Origin: Brevundimonas sp.
GTDB taxonomy: Bacteria > Pseudomonadota > Alphaproteobacteria > Caulobacterales > Caulobacteraceae
Length of the DNA: 64,000 nucleotides
Direction: 5' to 3'
Assembly (NCBI RefSeq): GCF_029946145.1
Contig: NZ_JAQSDY010000013.1
Span: 124,001-188,000 of the forward strand
A program made the position numbers and the translations under genes. The notes beneath the pieces were generated by a model, which saw nothing but the letters and a program-made list of their open reading frames with translations, had not been told where the DNA came from and ran no database searches. This document shows positions 35,975 to 46,020 of this stretch, piece by piece; position 1 is the first letter of the stretch, and every line of letters starts with the position of its first letter.

Positions 35975-36051
35975 TGGCGCGCCCAGCAGGACTCGAACCT
36001 GCAACATCCCGCTTAGAAGGCGGGTGCTCTATCCGGTTGAGCTATGGGCGC
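35975..36051 (-). tRNA. tRNA-Arg(TCT)
   Basis: On the minus strand the acceptor stem GCGCCCA pairs with TGGGCGC, followed by discriminator G and an encoded CCA (35975-35977). The anticodon stem CCCGC/GCGGG encloses loop CTTCTAA, so anticodon TCT reads AGA/AGG arginine codons. The T-arm GCAGGTTCGAGTCCTGC is standard. Two hairpin-forming repeats lie directly upstream. Confidence 0.97.
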
Positions 36052-36055
36052 CCGA

Positions 36056-36160
36056 CGGCTCAAGTAGCGCGAAGCGCGGTAGCCGAACAACAGCACGGCT
36101 CAAGTAGCGCGAAGCGCGGTAGCCGAACAAGGATGCGGCGAAGCGCGGTAGCCGCAAAAG
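36056..36160. repeat. tandem 40-bp hairpin-forming repeats upstream of tRNA-Arg
   Basis: Two copies of a 35-bp core (CGGCTCAAGTAGCGCGAAGC start) occupy 36056-36090 and 36096-36130 with a 40-bp period; a degenerate third lies at about 36131-36160 (GGCGAAGCGCGGTAGCCG). Each core folds as CGGCT/AGCCG outer and GCGC-TTC-GCGC inner stems on the minus strand. Confidence 0.85.
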
Positions 36161-36163
36161 AAT

Positions 36164-36469
36164 TCAGTGCGTCCACGGCACCTTGCGGAAGGTGGCGAAA
36201 TTGTCGGCATAGGCCTTGAGGATCACCGGCGGATCCTGCGGCTCGTGCAGTCGGAACGGAATGCCGTGCCGCTCGGCATAGGCTACAGCCTCCTCGGCCG
36301 TATCGAAGGTCAGGCGGACCTGGCCGTTCATGTCGCTCGAACTGGTCCAGCCCATCAGCGGATCGATCGTCCGCGCCGACGCCGGTTCGAACTCCAGACG
36401 CCATTCTCTCGCCGAGGCCTTGCCGGACTGCATCGCGGTCTTGGCGGGGCGGTGGATGCGGGCAAGCAT
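36164..36469 (-). CDS. ETC complex I accessory subunit, NDUFS4-like
   Basis: A 101-residue protein of the NDUFS4/'ETC complex I subunit' family found in alphaproteobacteria and mitochondria. Seen: [61 protein letters not shown], and the C-terminal KAYADNF with FRKVPWTH, all diagnostic of the family. Length is usual for the bacterial form without a targeting peptide. It supports the matrix arm of NADH:ubiquinone oxidoreductase. No other complex I gene is in the window, so it is encoded apart from the nuo operon. tRNA-Pro lies just upstream. Confidence 0.93.
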   Translation of the reverse strand: MLARIHRPAKTAMQSGKASAREWRLEFEPASARTIDPLMGWTSSSDMNGQVRLTFDTAEEAVAYAERHGIPFRLHEPQDPPVILKAYADNFATFRKVPWTH

Positions 36470-36496
36470 GGGAAGCTCCGGGCTCTTCGATCTCTC

Positions 36497-36573
<77 letters not shown>

Positions 36574-36625
36574 ATCCAGAGGCGGGCTCTTGCCACGGGA
36601 GGCGCCCCGCCGCAACGCGTGTTTG

Positions 36626-37096
36626 CTATTCGGCGAAGAAAGGATGGCGCACCCTGTCGCCCGCCTTCGCCCCGATCTCGTCGGCGCGGCCCGCGCGCAG
36701 TTCCAGCACGCCGCTGGCCGGGCCGTTCGACGGAATGACCGTGTCCGACCGAGGGGTGGCGTTCTTCGCGATCGAGACGATCCGCCCGCGCGGGTCGATA
36801 TAGATGATGTCCAGCGGGCTGGGCGTGTTGCGCATCCAGAAGCCGCGCTCGGCCACGTCCGGGAACTGGAACAGCATGCCGCGGTCATCCGCCAGCGGGT
36901 CGCGGAACATCAGCCCGCGTTCCCGTTCGGCCGCGTCGTCGGCGATCTCCACCATGAACCGGTGCTCGCCGCTGGCGGTGGTGATGGTCAGGGGTTCCAG
37001 CGGATTGCCGTTCGCGTCCTTGGGCGTCCCCGCGCCTGCGCAGGCGGCCAGCAGGACGGCGGAGGACAGGACGGCCAGTATTCCACGACGTAGCAT
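36626..37096 (-). CDS. DUF192 family lipoprotein
   Basis: A 156-residue protein. A lipoprotein-type N-terminus is present ([16 protein letters not shown], lipobox LAAC), so it is exported. The DUF192 fold follows: [59 protein letters not shown] and the acidic end [14 protein letters not shown]192 proteins are widespread; no activity is established, though stabilising or metal-linked roles have been suggested. ATG 37096 ([12 protein letters not shown]) was chosen over a longer arginine-rich frame. It is 28 bp downstream of the cold-shock gene on the same strand. Confidence 0.9.
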   Translation of the reverse strand: MLRRGILAVLSSAVLLAACAGAGTPKDANGNPLEPLTITTASGEHRFMVEIADDAAERERGLMFRDPLADDRGMLFQFPDVAERGFWMRNTPSPLDIIYIDPRGRIVSIAKNATPRSDTVIPSNGPASGVLELRAGRADEIGAKAGDRVRHPFFAE

Positions 37097-37124
37097 CTCG
37101 CATCCACCCTCAAAGGGGCGGAGA

Positions 37125-37694
37125 CTATCCGCCCGGCCTGATTTCCGCGACCACCAGCCCCTTGGGGCCTTCGGCGAACCGCACCGCAACCGTCTCGCCC
37201 GGCAGGAGGTCATCCAGCCCGCAGCGCCGCAAGGTCTCGACATGGACGAAGATATCGCCCGGCGCGCCGTCGCGCACCACGAATCCGTAGCCCTTGGTGC
37301 GATTGAACCATTTTACGACGGCGGTCTCCAGCGGCCCCCCGGACGCCGTCTCGGTCCCGGCGACGCGCGACGCTTCCTGTTGCCTCAGCCCGTCATAGCC
37401 GGTGCGCTTCGGCGCGGGAGCCAGTTCGGGATCGCCTTCGCCCAGGTCGTGCACCTCGGTGACCTGCCAGCCCTTGGGACGCCGGGCGCAATCGCAGGTG
37501 ATCGGCGCGCCTTCCGGCGCGGTGTCCCGCCCGCTGTCGCGCAGGCTGGAGATGTGCAGCAGCACGTCCTTCATGTCGGTGAGCGACGGGTCGTCGGGCA
37601 CGATGAAGCCGTATCCCTTGCCGGGATCGAACCATTTCACCCGGCCGGCAATACGCACCGCAGCGACCGTCCCAACGCCCTCGTAGTCAGACAC
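37125..37694 (-). CDS. two-domain cold-shock protein
   Basis: A 189-residue protein with two cold-shock domains. Domain 1 (~15-85): [20 protein letters not shown] and [13 protein letters not shown], i.e. RNP1-like KGYGFI and RNP2-like VLLHIS. A linker of ~40 residues ([16 protein letters not shown]) joins domain 2 (~120-188): [16 protein letters not shown] and [14 protein letters not shown]. Paired CSDs of this kind are common in Caulobacterales (CspC/CspD type); they bind single-stranded RNA or DNA and act in cold or stationary phase. The first domain has two inserted residues between strands (SLTDMK). Followed 28 bp later by the DUF192 gene. Confidence 0.93.
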   Translation of the reverse strand: MSDYEGVGTVAAVRIAGRVKWFDPGKGYGFIVPDDPSLTDMKDVLLHISSLRDSGRDTAPEGAPITCDCARRPKGWQVTEVHDLGEGDPELAPAPKRTGYDGLRQQEASRVAGTETASGGPLETAVVKWFNRTKGYGFVVRDGAPGDIFVHVETLRRCGLDDLLPGETVAVRFAEGPKGLVVAEIRPGG

Positions 37695-37802
37695 AGCCTT
37701 CCCCCTGCCCGCGACCCTTGCGGACGGCGTTTATTTAACACGGTTCTGTGAAGCTCGGAAAAGCAAAAAACCCCTGTTTTCGCCAGAAAGCGACATATGC
37801 GG

Positions 37803-38261
37803 TCAGATCGAGCCTTCGGCGTCGTCCAGAAGCGCCCGAATTTTCCGCGTCAGCTCGGGCGCACGGTAGGGTTTTCCGATCAGGTCCAGCCCCCCGCAAC
37901 CGTTGACCCTGTCGCCCCAACCGGTCGTGAGCAGCACCGGAACCCCCGGTTGAAGCCGGCGCACCTCGGCCGCCAGAGCCACCCCGTCCATGTCGCCGGG
38001 CATGACGACGTCCGTGAACAGCAGGTCGAAAGCCAGCCCGGTCCTCACCAGGGCCAGCGCCTCGTCGGCGTCGCCGGCCTGATGCACCTCGAACCCCGCC
38101 TCCTCCAGCAGGGTCGCTCCCATCAATCGCACTTCGGCGTTGTCCTCGACCATCAGGATGGACGCGCGCGCGCCGGGGGCAGGCGGGATGAATGACGATG
38201 TCTGACCCGGGTCTGCGGACATTTCGATCAACCGGCCATCCTCCGCCCGCACACCGGACAC
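37803..38261 (-). CDS. stand-alone response-regulator receiver
   Basis: A 152-residue protein consisting of a receiver domain: ILMVEDNAEVRLMGATLLEEAG with the acidic cluster, phospho-acceptor Asp in LLFTDVVMPGDMDGV, VLLTTGW with the switch Thr, and the conserved lysine in LIGKPYRAPEL. The first ~30 residues are a disordered-looking lead; ATG 38222 is an alternative start that drops 13 of them. The TTGWGD end resembles the receiver tails of hybrid kinases. No DNA-binding output domain. Partner kinase unknown. tRNA-Glu lies 77 bp upstream. Confidence 0.9.
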   Translation of the reverse strand: MSGVRAEDGRLIEMSADPGQTSSFIPPAPGARASILMVEDNAEVRLMGATLLEEAGFEVHQAGDADEALALVRTGLAFDLLFTDVVMPGDMDGVALAAEVRRLQPGVPVLLTTGWGDRVNGCGGLDLIGKPYRAPELTRKIRALLDDAEGSI

Positions 38262-38338
38262 GCCGTTCCAACGCGCCAGACCCTGAAAGGCTCGGCGCCG
38301 CGGCGGGGTCGGCGGTGAAAAAGGGGAAGGCTCCGCGC

Positions 38339-38413
38339 TGGCAGTCCCTAGGGGAGTCGAACCCCTCTTTTCAGGTTGAAAACCTGACGTCCTAACCGAT
38401 AGACGAAGGGACC
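38339..38413 (-). tRNA. tRNA-Glu(TTC)
   Basis: Minus-strand cloverleaf: acceptor GGTCCCT pairs with AGGGACT (G1.U72 wobble), discriminator G, encoded CCA (38339-38341). Anticodon stem TCAGG/CCTGA encloses TTTTCAA, anticodon TTC. T-arm AGGGGTTCGACTCCCCT. Confidence 0.96.
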
Positions 38414-38464
38414 GCTGCGCGGAGAGCGGGCGATATAGCCGCCGATTCCGGGGCGTGCAACCCC

Positions 38465-38646
38465 TCTCCTCCCCATTCGCGACGCGAATGGGGAGGTGGC
38501 TCGGAGGCGTTCAGCCGACGAGACGGAGGGGGCGACTCGGTGGCGGGGTTTTGGCGCTCCGACGAGCTACCGTCAGCGTCGCCCCCTCCGTCACGGCGCG
38601 TATCCGCGCCGCGCCACCTCCCCATCGCTTCGCGACAGGGAGGAGA
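38465..38646. repeat. 182-bp nested palindromic element downstream of recJ
   Basis: Outer arms (TCTCCTCCCC...GGGGAGGTGGC at 38465-38500 and its inverse ending GGGAGGAGA at 38646) pair over ~34 bp with a few mismatches. Inner arms GACGGAGGGGGCGAC (38522-38536) and GTCGCCCCCTCCGTC (38578-38592) are a perfect 15-bp inverted repeat. No ORF. It ends 2 bp before the recJ stop codon. Confidence 0.8.
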
Positions 38647-38648
38647 CG

Positions 38649-40462
38649 TCACACCATCCGCGGATCGGCCAAGTCCTCGATCTCGAATTGCACGCCCTTG
38701 CGGCCGTTCCAGTCGTCGGCCTTCAGCCGGCCGACCACGCTCAGCCCGCCCTGTCCCGACAGCAGCGACTGGCCCCCGGGCAGGTCTGCGCAGCGCCAGG
38801 CGATGGCCTTTACCGACGCGCCGTCGGCCCCGACCAGCCGGCAGCGCACATGGCCCCCGTTCATGGCCACGGCGTCGCGCACCGAGACATGCTCCAGGGC
38901 GAACAGCGGCTCGGGATTGGCCGGTCCGAAGGGCGCCAGCTGCTCGAACTGTTCGAACAGGCCCCGCGTCGCCGCGCCCGGGTCGATCAGGGCGTCGATC
39001 TCGACCACATCCAGCGCATCCGCCGCCGCCTGCTCGCCCGCCATCCGCTCGTTGAGGAAGTCCCGCAGCCGTCCGATGTCGTCGGCGCGGACCGTCAGTC
39101 CCGCCGCCATGGCGTGGCCGCCCCCGGCCAGCAGCACGCCCGTCTCCCAGGCGGCCTGCACGGCCCGGCCCAGGTTCATGCCCGGCTGCGACCGGCCCGA
39201 GCCCTTGCCGATCCCGTTCACCGCATCGACGCCGATCACCACCACCGGCTTGCGCCAGCGTTCGCGCAGCCGGCCGGCCACGATGCCGACCACCCCCGGA
39301 TGCCAGTCGTCGCCCTCGATCACCACCACGGCCGAGCCGTCGGCATGGACGCCGGTCGCCTCGACCATCCGCGTGGCCTGATCCGTCACCTGCCGCTCGA
39401 CCTCGCGGCGAGCGATGTTCAGGGCGTCCAGCTCCTGGGCCAGCGCCGCCGCTTCGGCGGGATCGTCGGTCGACAGCAGCCGCGCGCCCAGGTCCGATTT
39501 GCCGATCCGGCCCCCGGCGTTGATCCGCGGGCCCAGAATGAAGCCCGCATGGTTCGACTTGGCCGGTCCCGGCTCGGCTCCTGCCGCCGCCAGAAGCGCC
39601 CTCAATCCCGGATTGCCCCACTCCGACATCCGCCGCAGCCCGAGGCTGGTCAGGGCCCGGTTAAACCCCGTCAGCCCCGTGACGTCGCAGATCGCCCCCA
39701 TGGCCGCCAGATCCAGCCAGTGGCGGATATCCGGCTCCTTCAGATCGGCGAACATCCCCCGCCGCCGCGCCTCGCGGTTCAGCGCCGCCAGCAGCACGAA
39801 CACCACCCCCGCCGCCGCCAGATTACCCTGCCCCGAGTTGCAGCCCGGCCGGTTCGGATTGACCACGGCGGCGCAGACCGGCGGATGCTCGCGCATCATG
39901 TGATGGTCGATGACCACGACCTTCAGCCCGATCGCCGCCGCATGCGCCACCGCCTCATTGGCCGCCGCGCCGCAGTCGACGGTGATGACCAGATCGGCGC
40001 CCGAGGTCTTCAACGTGTCGAAGGCCCGCGCGCTGGGGCCATACCCCTCGGTCATCCGGTCCGGCACATAGATGGGCAGGTCCCCGCCCATGGCCCGGAA
40101 CCAGCGCACCAGCAGGGCCGCGCTGGACGCTCCGTCCACGTCATAGTCCGCGAACACATGGATCGAGGCCTGCGCCTGCAGGGCGTCGAGGATCGCCTCC
40201 GCCGCCGCGTCCATATCCATGAAACTGGACGGATCGGGGAACAGCGCCTTCAGCGTCGGCTGCAGGAAGTCCGCGCCCTGATCGGCCCGCACGCCCCGCG
40301 CCGCCAGCGCCCGCGCCAGCGGCTCCTCAAGGTTGAGCGCCTGCATATGGCTGCGGATCAGCCCCGCCTCGGCGGGCCTCTGCCGCCACGCGCGGCCGGA
40401 CAGCGAGCGGGACACGCCCAGGAACGCCGGCCCGACGTCCGGGACCGCGCCCCCGTCCGCCA

Positions 40463-40463
<1 letters not shown>
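38649..40463 (-). CDS. recJ: single-stranded-DNA-specific exonuclease RecJ
   Basis: A 5'-3' ssDNA exonuclease of the RecF pathway; 604 residues. DHH-family motifs: motif I HVFADYDVDGASSAALLVRWF, motif II VITVDCGAA, motif III (DHH) VVVIDHHMMREHPP, motif IV IRHWLDLAAMGAICDVTGL, and the DHHA1 part with VVVIEGDDWHPGVVGIVAGRL and AGGGHAMAAGLTV. The C-terminal OB domain has VRCRLVGADGASVKAIAWRC. The ATG overlaps the glpX stop by 1 bp (TGATG), so translation is coupled. Confidence 0.97.
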
Positions 40464-41419
<956 letters not shown>

Positions 41420-41480
41420 GGGCGTTCTCCTTGGACGATGATCCCCGGATTCTACCGGCCGGGCGACAGTTCTATGGGCG

Positions 41481-41939
41481 CTAGCGGCGATCCACCGGCG
41501 GCGGGGCGCGGCCGCGTTCGCGGGTGCGCCGGATGAATTCTTCCATCTCGGCCTGGGTCCCGGCCGTCACGGGAGCGACCGGGACGGCGTCGACCCGCGC
41601 CCGCACCTCGGCGGCGTAGGCGGCGGGGTCGCCCGTCTCCTGCCAGTCGATGCGCGAGACCTCGCCCGCCAGGGTGCCGCCCGTCACCCGCAGGGTGTTG
41701 ACCTGGGCCGCGATCGCGACGGGCTCCGGCACGGGCTCGGTCACCCTGGGGAAGTCGGCCCAGCGCGGGTATTCGCGATTCGCATCGACCAGCGCCTGCA
41801 CCCTCGGCGCCACCGGCGAACTGGCGTCGGTCTCGGCGTTGAAGGCGCCGGCGCAGGCCGTCAGCCCCCCCGTCAGCAGGACCGCCGCCGTCATCGCTGC
41901 GATTTTCCGGATTGGTGCGTTCATATCAGGGGCGGTCAT
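41481..41939 (-). CDS. hypothetical lipoprotein
   Basis: A protein of about 152 residues (ATG 41939; a second ATG at 41924 is close and equally possible). The N-terminus has a lipoprotein signal (IAAMTAAVLLTGGLTACAG, lipobox LTAC). The mature part (PVAPRVQALVDANREYPRWADFPRVTEPVPEPV) opens a proline-rich, weakly conserved sequence ending RRTRERGRAPPPVDRR. I do not recognise a domain. It lies 61 bp upstream of glpX on the same strand and is divergent from phaC, whose leader overlaps its promoter region. Confidence 0.75.
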   Translation of the reverse strand: MTAPDMNAPIRKIAAMTAAVLLTGGLTACAGAFNAETDASSPVAPRVQALVDANREYPRWADFPRVTEPVPEPVAIAAQVNTLRVTGGTLAGEVSRIDWQETGDPAAYAAEVRARVDAVPVAPVTAGTQAEMEEFIRRTRERGRAPPPVDRR

Positions 41940-42014
41940 ATGCCATGATCGCGACAGGCGGAAGGGCGCGCGCGACCCTTGCGACCGATCCCGACGACCT
42001 CCGGAGCCCTCCCC

Positions 42015-44006
42015 ATGGCCAAGCGTCCGACTCCTCCGCCCGCTCCGGACAAGACCGCCTCGCGTCCGCCGCGCAAGTCCGGGCGCCCCACCTCGGCCAA
42101 GCCGCCGCGCCCGCGCGCCGCCAAGGCGCCGCCGCCCGCACAGGCCGCGCCCCACCCCGCCCCGAAGCCGGAGCCCGCGCCCGCGCCCGCGCCCGAGATC
42201 GCCGCCTCCGCGCCCGCCGGCGCCTTCGCCTTCCCCGGCGCCGACCAGCGCCAGATGCTCGAAACCCTGTCCATGAACCTGGCCAGGGCGGCCATGACGG
42301 CCCAGACGGCCATCGCCGAGGCCGCCCTGTCCCAGGCCGATCGCCCCGCCGCCCTGTCGCCTGACCCCTTCCACGTCGGCCCGGCCATGAACTCGGTCAT
42401 GACCAGCCTGGCCTCGCGGCCCGACAAGCTGTTCGCCGCCCAGGCCGACCTCTTCAACCGCTACATGGACCTGTGGGCCTCCGCGACCCGCCGCGCCGCC
42501 GGCGACGACGCCCCCGCCGCTCCTTCGAAGGACAAGCGCTTCAAGGACCCGGCCTGGTCCGAGAACCCCATGTTCGACGTCATGCGCCGGTCCTATCTGG
42601 TCACCGCCGACTGGATGAACGGCCTCGTCTCCAGCGTCGAGGACGTCGATCCCCTGGTCAAACGCCGCGCCGAATTCTTCACCAGACTGCTGACCGACGC
42701 CTTCTCCCCCTCCAACTTCCTCGCCTCCAACCCCGCCGCCCTGAAGGCCCTCGCCGAGTCGAACGGCGAATCGCTGGTGAAGGGGATGCAGAATTTCGCC
42801 GCCGACATGGAGCGCGGCGCCGGCAAGCTGAAGATCAGCCAGGCGGACTACGGCAAATTCGTCGTCGGCGAGAACGTCGCCACGGCCCCGGGCCAGGTCG
42901 TCTGGCGCGACGAGCTGTTCGAACTGATCCAGTTCGACCCCGCCACCGACAAGCAGCGCGCCATCCCCCTGCTGATCTTCCCGCCGTGGATCAACAAATT
43001 CTACATCCTGGACCTCCAGCCCGAGAACTCGATGATCCGCTGGCTCTCGGCCCAGGGCTTCACCGTCTTCGTCTGCTCCTGGGTCAATCCCGACAAGGAC
43101 AAGGCCGGCTTCGGCTTCGACGACTATCTGGAAAAGGGCGTCTACCGCGCCATCGAAAAGGCTCTGGAGCAGTCGCGGTCCGAGCACATCAACACCGTCG
43201 GCTACTGCATCGGCGGCACCCTGATGGGCGCGGCCCTGGCCCATATGGCGGCGAAGGGCGACACGCGCGTCACGGCCAACACCTTCTTCGCCGCCCAGCA
43301 CGACTTCGCCGAGGCCGGCGACCTGCTGCTGTTCACCGACGAGCACTGGCTCAACGAGATCGAGCAGCAGATGGACGCCGCCGGCGGCGTCCTGCCCGGC
43401 GCGGCCATGGCCGAGACCTTCAACGCCCTGCGCGCCAACGACCTGATCTGGTCCTTCTTCGTCAGCAACTATCTGATGGGCAAGGACCCGCCCGCCTTCG
43501 ACCTGCTGTTCTGGAACGCCGACCAGACCCGCATGCCGAAAAAGCTGCACATGGACTACCTCCGTTCCATGTACGGCCAGAACCGCCTCGCCCGCGGCGA
43601 GTTCACCATCGGCGGGATCAAGGTCGACCTGTCGAAGGTGACCATCCCCCTGTATTTCCAGGCCAGCCGCGAGGATCACATCGCGCCGATGAATTCGGTC
43701 TACCGCTCGGCCCGCGCCTTTTCCAACGCCGACGTGACCCTGACCCTGGCTGGTTCGGGCCACATCGCCGGCGTGGTCAATCCGCCGTCGGCGAACAAGT
43801 ACCAGCACTGGACCAATCCCGCCCTGCCCGCGACCCTCGGCGAATGGCAGGCCAGGGCCGAGGAGCACCCCGGCAGCTGGTGGAACCACTGGGCGGACTG
43901 GCTGCATGCCCGGTCGGGTGACTGGGTCCCCGCCCGCGATCCCGAAAAAGGCCCGCTTCCGCCGCTGGAACCGGCCCCGGGATCCTATGTGAAAGTGAAG
44001 TCTTGA
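42015..44006 (+). CDS. phaC: class I polyhydroxyalkanoate synthase
   Basis: Polymerises (R)-3-hydroxyacyl-CoA into PHA granules; 663 residues. The first ~65 residues form a Lys/Ala/Pro-rich disordered extension (KPPRPRAAKAPPPAQAAP). The alpha/beta-hydrolase body carries the lipase-like box GYCIGGTLMGAAL with the catalytic Cys, ASREDHIAPMNSVYRSA with the catalytic Asp region, and GSGHIAGVVNPPS with the catalytic His. Also FPPWINKFYILDLQPENSMIRWL and SWVNPDKDKAGFGFDDYL, typical of class I PhaC. CGGAG precedes ATG 42015. Coupled to the next gene through TTGA. No depolymerase, phasin or thiolase gene is adjacent. Confidence 0.96.
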   Translation: MAKRPTPPPAPDKTASRPPRKSGRPTSAKPPRPRAAKAPPPAQAAPHPAPKPEPAPAPAPEIAASAPAGAFAFPGADQRQMLETLSMNLARAAMTAQTAIAEAALSQADRPAALSPDPFHVGPAMNSVMTSLASRPDKLFAAQADLFNRYMDLWASATRRAAGDDAPAAPSKDKRFKDPAWSENPMFDVMRRSYLVTADWMNGLVSSVEDVDPLVKRRAEFFTRLLTDAFSPSNFLASNPAALKALAESNGESLVKGMQNFAADMERGAGKLKISQADYGKFVVGENVATAPGQVVWRDELFELIQFDPATDKQRAIPLLIFPPWINKFYILDLQPENSMIRWLSAQGFTVFVCSWVNPDKDKAGFGFDDYLEKGVYRAIEKALEQSRSEHINTVGYCIGGTLMGAALAHMAAKGDTRVTANTFFAAQHDFAEAGDLLLFTDEHWLNEIEQQMDAAGGVLPGAAMAETFNALRANDLIWSFFVSNYLMGKDPPAFDLLFWNADQTRMPKKLHMDYLRSMYGQNRLARGEFTIGGIKVDLSKVTIPLYFQASREDHIAPMNSVYRSARAFSNADVTLTLAGSGHIAGVVNPPSANKYQHWTNPALPATLGEWQARAEEHPGSWWNHWADWLHARSGDWVPARDPEKGPLPPLEPAPGSYVKVKS

Positions 44007-44386
44007 AGCGTCTCGAACCCAATCTGCTGCTGGCGATCACCACGGGTTGCGCCCTGCTGCTGGTGGTCATCACCGCCACCGTCTACGGCCCGCCCATCGG
44101 CCTGATCCGCAATCCCCTGCTGGCCATCATCTGCGCCGGAGGCTTTGTGCTGCTCAATCCGGTGATGTTGCGGATGATGAAGATCACGCCGCGCCCGCCG
44201 ATGATCCATCCCGACAGCCGGGGCACGGCGGCCTGGGCCTCGCTTTTCCCGATGCTGATCATCGCCGCCGCGGCGATCCCGGTCTTCTGGCCCGGGCCCG
44301 ACTATGGTCTGCTGGTGCTGATCGCCTCGGTCTGGTTCGGCGCCACGGCGGAATCGGCGATCAAGGCCAGCCGTCAGGCCGGCTGA
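44003..44386 (+). CDS. hypothetical membrane protein
   Basis: A 127-residue protein with three to four predicted helices (LLLAITTGCALLLVVITATVYG, LLAIICAGGFVLLNPVML, WASLFPMLIIAAAAIPVFW, YGLLVLIASVWFGATAESAI). TTG 44003 overlaps the phaC stop TGA within TTGA, so it is probably translated by re-initiation after phaC. I do not recognise the family; DUF-type small membrane proteins follow many alphaproteobacterial phaC genes. The 3' end overlaps msrB by 13 bp, convergent. Confidence 0.75.
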   Translation: MKRLEPNLLLAITTGCALLLVVITATVYGPPIGLIRNPLLAIICAGGFVLLNPVMLRMMKITPRPPMIHPDSRGTAAWASLFPMLIIAAAAIPVFWPGPDYGLLVLIASVWFGATAESAIKASRQAG

Positions 44387-44868
44387 AACTTCAGCGCCAC
44401 GCCATTGTTGCAATAGCGTTTTCCGGTCGGCCGCGGCCCGTCCATGAACAGATGTCCCTGATGCCCCAGGCAGCGGGCGCAGTGATACTCCGTACGCGGA
44501 ATACCGATGGCGAAATCGGTCTTCGTCCCGATATTGGCGGCGATGACCTCGTAGAAGCTGGGCCAGCCCGTGCCGCTGTCGAACTTCCACTGCGACCGGA
44601 ACAGCGGCAGGTCGCAGCCCCGGCAGACGAAGGTTCCGCGCCGATGTTCGTCGTTCAGCGGACTGGTCCCGCGCCGTTCCGTCGCCTCATGCCGCAGCGT
44701 CTGGTAGGCGGCCGCCGGCAACCGCGCCCGCCATTGGGCGTCCGTCAGACGCCGGAACGGCGAGTTCGCATATTGCGCCACCGAGGCGTCCGCGCTCTCC
44801 GGCGCACACGCCGACAGGGCGACCGCGCCGGCGGTCAGGAACAGATGACGGCGGTTGATCTGGGTCAT
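44374..44868 (-). CDS. msrB: peptide-methionine (R)-S-oxide reductase MsrB with exported N-terminus
   Basis: Reduces R-methionine sulfoxide in proteins; 164 residues. The SelR domain is intact: GTFVCRGCDLPLFRSQWKFDSGTGWPSFYEV holds the first zinc CxxC, HCARCLGHQGHLFMDG the second, and GKRYCNNGVALKF the catalytic Cys. The N-terminus MTQINRRHLFLTAGAVALSAC combines twin arginines with a lipobox-like LSAC, so the enzyme is probably exported and perhaps lipidated, unlike the cytosolic form. ATG 44868 was chosen over an upstream frame. It converges with the gene after phaC. Confidence 0.93.
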   Translation of the reverse strand: MTQINRRHLFLTAGAVALSACAPESADASVAQYANSPFRRLTDAQWRARLPAAAYQTLRHEATERRGTSPLNDEHRRGTFVCRGCDLPLFRSQWKFDSGTGWPSFYEVIAANIGTKTDFAIGIPRTEYHCARCLGHQGHLFMDGPRPTGKRYCNNGVALKFQPA

Positions 44869-44928
44869 GCAGGAGATACGTCGGCGCCGCCGCGCAGGTT
44901 TCAAGCCAACGACTCCACAAACTCCGTG

Positions 44929-45046
44929 CATCCCCGCGAAGGCGGGGACCCAGGTTTGAACTGCAACGAGGCTGTCTGAACGAACCGACGCTCAACCCGA
45001 CGCCGGCGGCGGGGCTTAAGCCTGGGTCCCCGCCTTCGCGGGGATG
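44929..45046. repeat. 118-bp MITE-like element, copy 1
   Basis: Perfect 26-bp terminal inverted repeats at 44929-44954 (CATCCCCGCGAAGGCGGGGA start) and 45021-45046. Each arm also folds on itself (CCCCGC...GCGGGG). The 66-bp centre aligns without gaps to the element at 47782-47899. No ORF of its own; it lies between msrB and argC. Confidence 0.9.
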
Positions 45047-45072
45047 CGCGGATAGGAGGCAAGGCCCGGGTA

Positions 45073-46005
45073 TCAGCTCAGGCCGGTGTCTTCCCTCAGC
45101 CCCAGCATCAGGTTCAGGTTCTGCACCGCCGCCCCCGACGCCCCCTTGCCGAGATTGTCCAGCAGGGCGACCAGCCGCACCTGCGCCCCGCCCCGGTCGC
45201 CGAACACATGCAGACGCATCCGGTTGGTCCCGTTCAGCCCCTCCGGATCGATCCCGGCCATGGCCTCGGTCTCTTCCAGCTCCACGACTTCGACGAACCG
45301 CGATCCCGCATAGGCCTCGGCCAGCGCCCCGTGCACCACCTCGACCGACGGCGAGCCCGGCAGGGCCGCCAGCTGCAGCGGAACCTCGACCAGCATCCCC
45401 TGCCGGTACGCCCCCACCGCCGGCGCGAACAGCACCGGCCGCTCCAGCCCCGTGTGCCGCGTCATCTCGGGCACGTGTTTGTGCTTCAGCGACAGGCCAT
45501 AGGCGCGGTACGCCCCGGCTCCCCCGGCCTCGAACTCGGCGATCATCGCCTTGCCGCCGCCGGAATAGCCCGACACCGCATTGACCGTCACCGGCCAGCC
45601 CGCCGAAATGATCCCCGCGCTGACCAGTGGCCGCACCAGGCCGATGAACCCCGTCGGATAACAGCCCGGGTTCGACACCCGCGTCGCCGCCGCGATCTTC
45701 TCCGTCTGTCCCGGCGCCATCTCGGCGAAGCCGTAGGTCCAGACCGGATCGACCCGATACGCCGTCGAGGCGTCGATCACCCGCACGGCCGGATTGCCGA
45801 TCATCGCCACGGCTTCCTTCGCCGCCTCGTCGGGCAGGCACAGGATCACGGCGTCGGCCCCGTTCAGCGCCTCGCGCCGCGCCGCCACGTCGCGCCGCCG
45901 GTCGCCCAGCAGGATCAGTTCCAGATCGCCGCGCGCCTCCAGCCGCTCGCGAATCTCCAGCCCCGTGGTCCCGGCCTCGCCGTCGATGAAGATCGAATAA
46001 GACAT
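45073..46005 (-). CDS. argC: N-acetyl-gamma-glutamyl-phosphate reductase (type 2)
   Basis: Third step of arginine synthesis; NADPH-dependent reduction of N-acetylglutamyl phosphate. 310 residues with the short type 2 pattern: [21 protein letters not shown] (nucleotide-binding), [35 protein letters not shown] with the catalytic Cys, and [34 protein letters not shown] 46005 has GGAG about 8 nt upstream, and the frame beyond it runs into a palindromic element. rpsI and rplM are further upstream on the same strand, with a strong terminator between. Confidence 0.95.
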   Translation of the reverse strand: MSYSIFIDGEAGTTGLEIRERLEARGDLELILLGDRRRDVAARREALNGADAVILCLPDEAAKEAVAMIGNPAVRVIDASTAYRVDPVWTYGFAEMAPGQTEKIAAATRVSNPGCYPTGFIGLVRPLVSAGIISAGWPVTVNAVSGYSGGGKAMIAEFEAGGAGAYRAYGLSLKHKHVPEMTRHTGLERPVLFAPAVGAYRQGMLVEVPLQLAALPGSPSVEVVHGALAEAYAGSRFVEVVELEETEAMAGIDPEGLNGTNRMRLHVFGDRGGAQVRLVALLDNLGKGASGAAVQNLNLMLGLREDTGLS

Positions 46006-46020
46006 CGAACGCTCCAGAAT

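Noticed and set aside
36056..36160. CRISPR array
   Set aside because: Repeats are adjacent with 5-bp gaps and no unique spacers; no cas genes nearby.
37695..37802. Terminator between the receiver gene and the cold-shock gene
   Set aside because: An A/T-rich run (GTTTTTTG) is present but the stem before it is only about 5 bp.
41481..43907. Long minus-strand frame covering phaC
   Set aside because: Glycine/valine-rich reverse-strand shadow of phaC; only its last ~150 codons (the lipoprotein gene) are supported.
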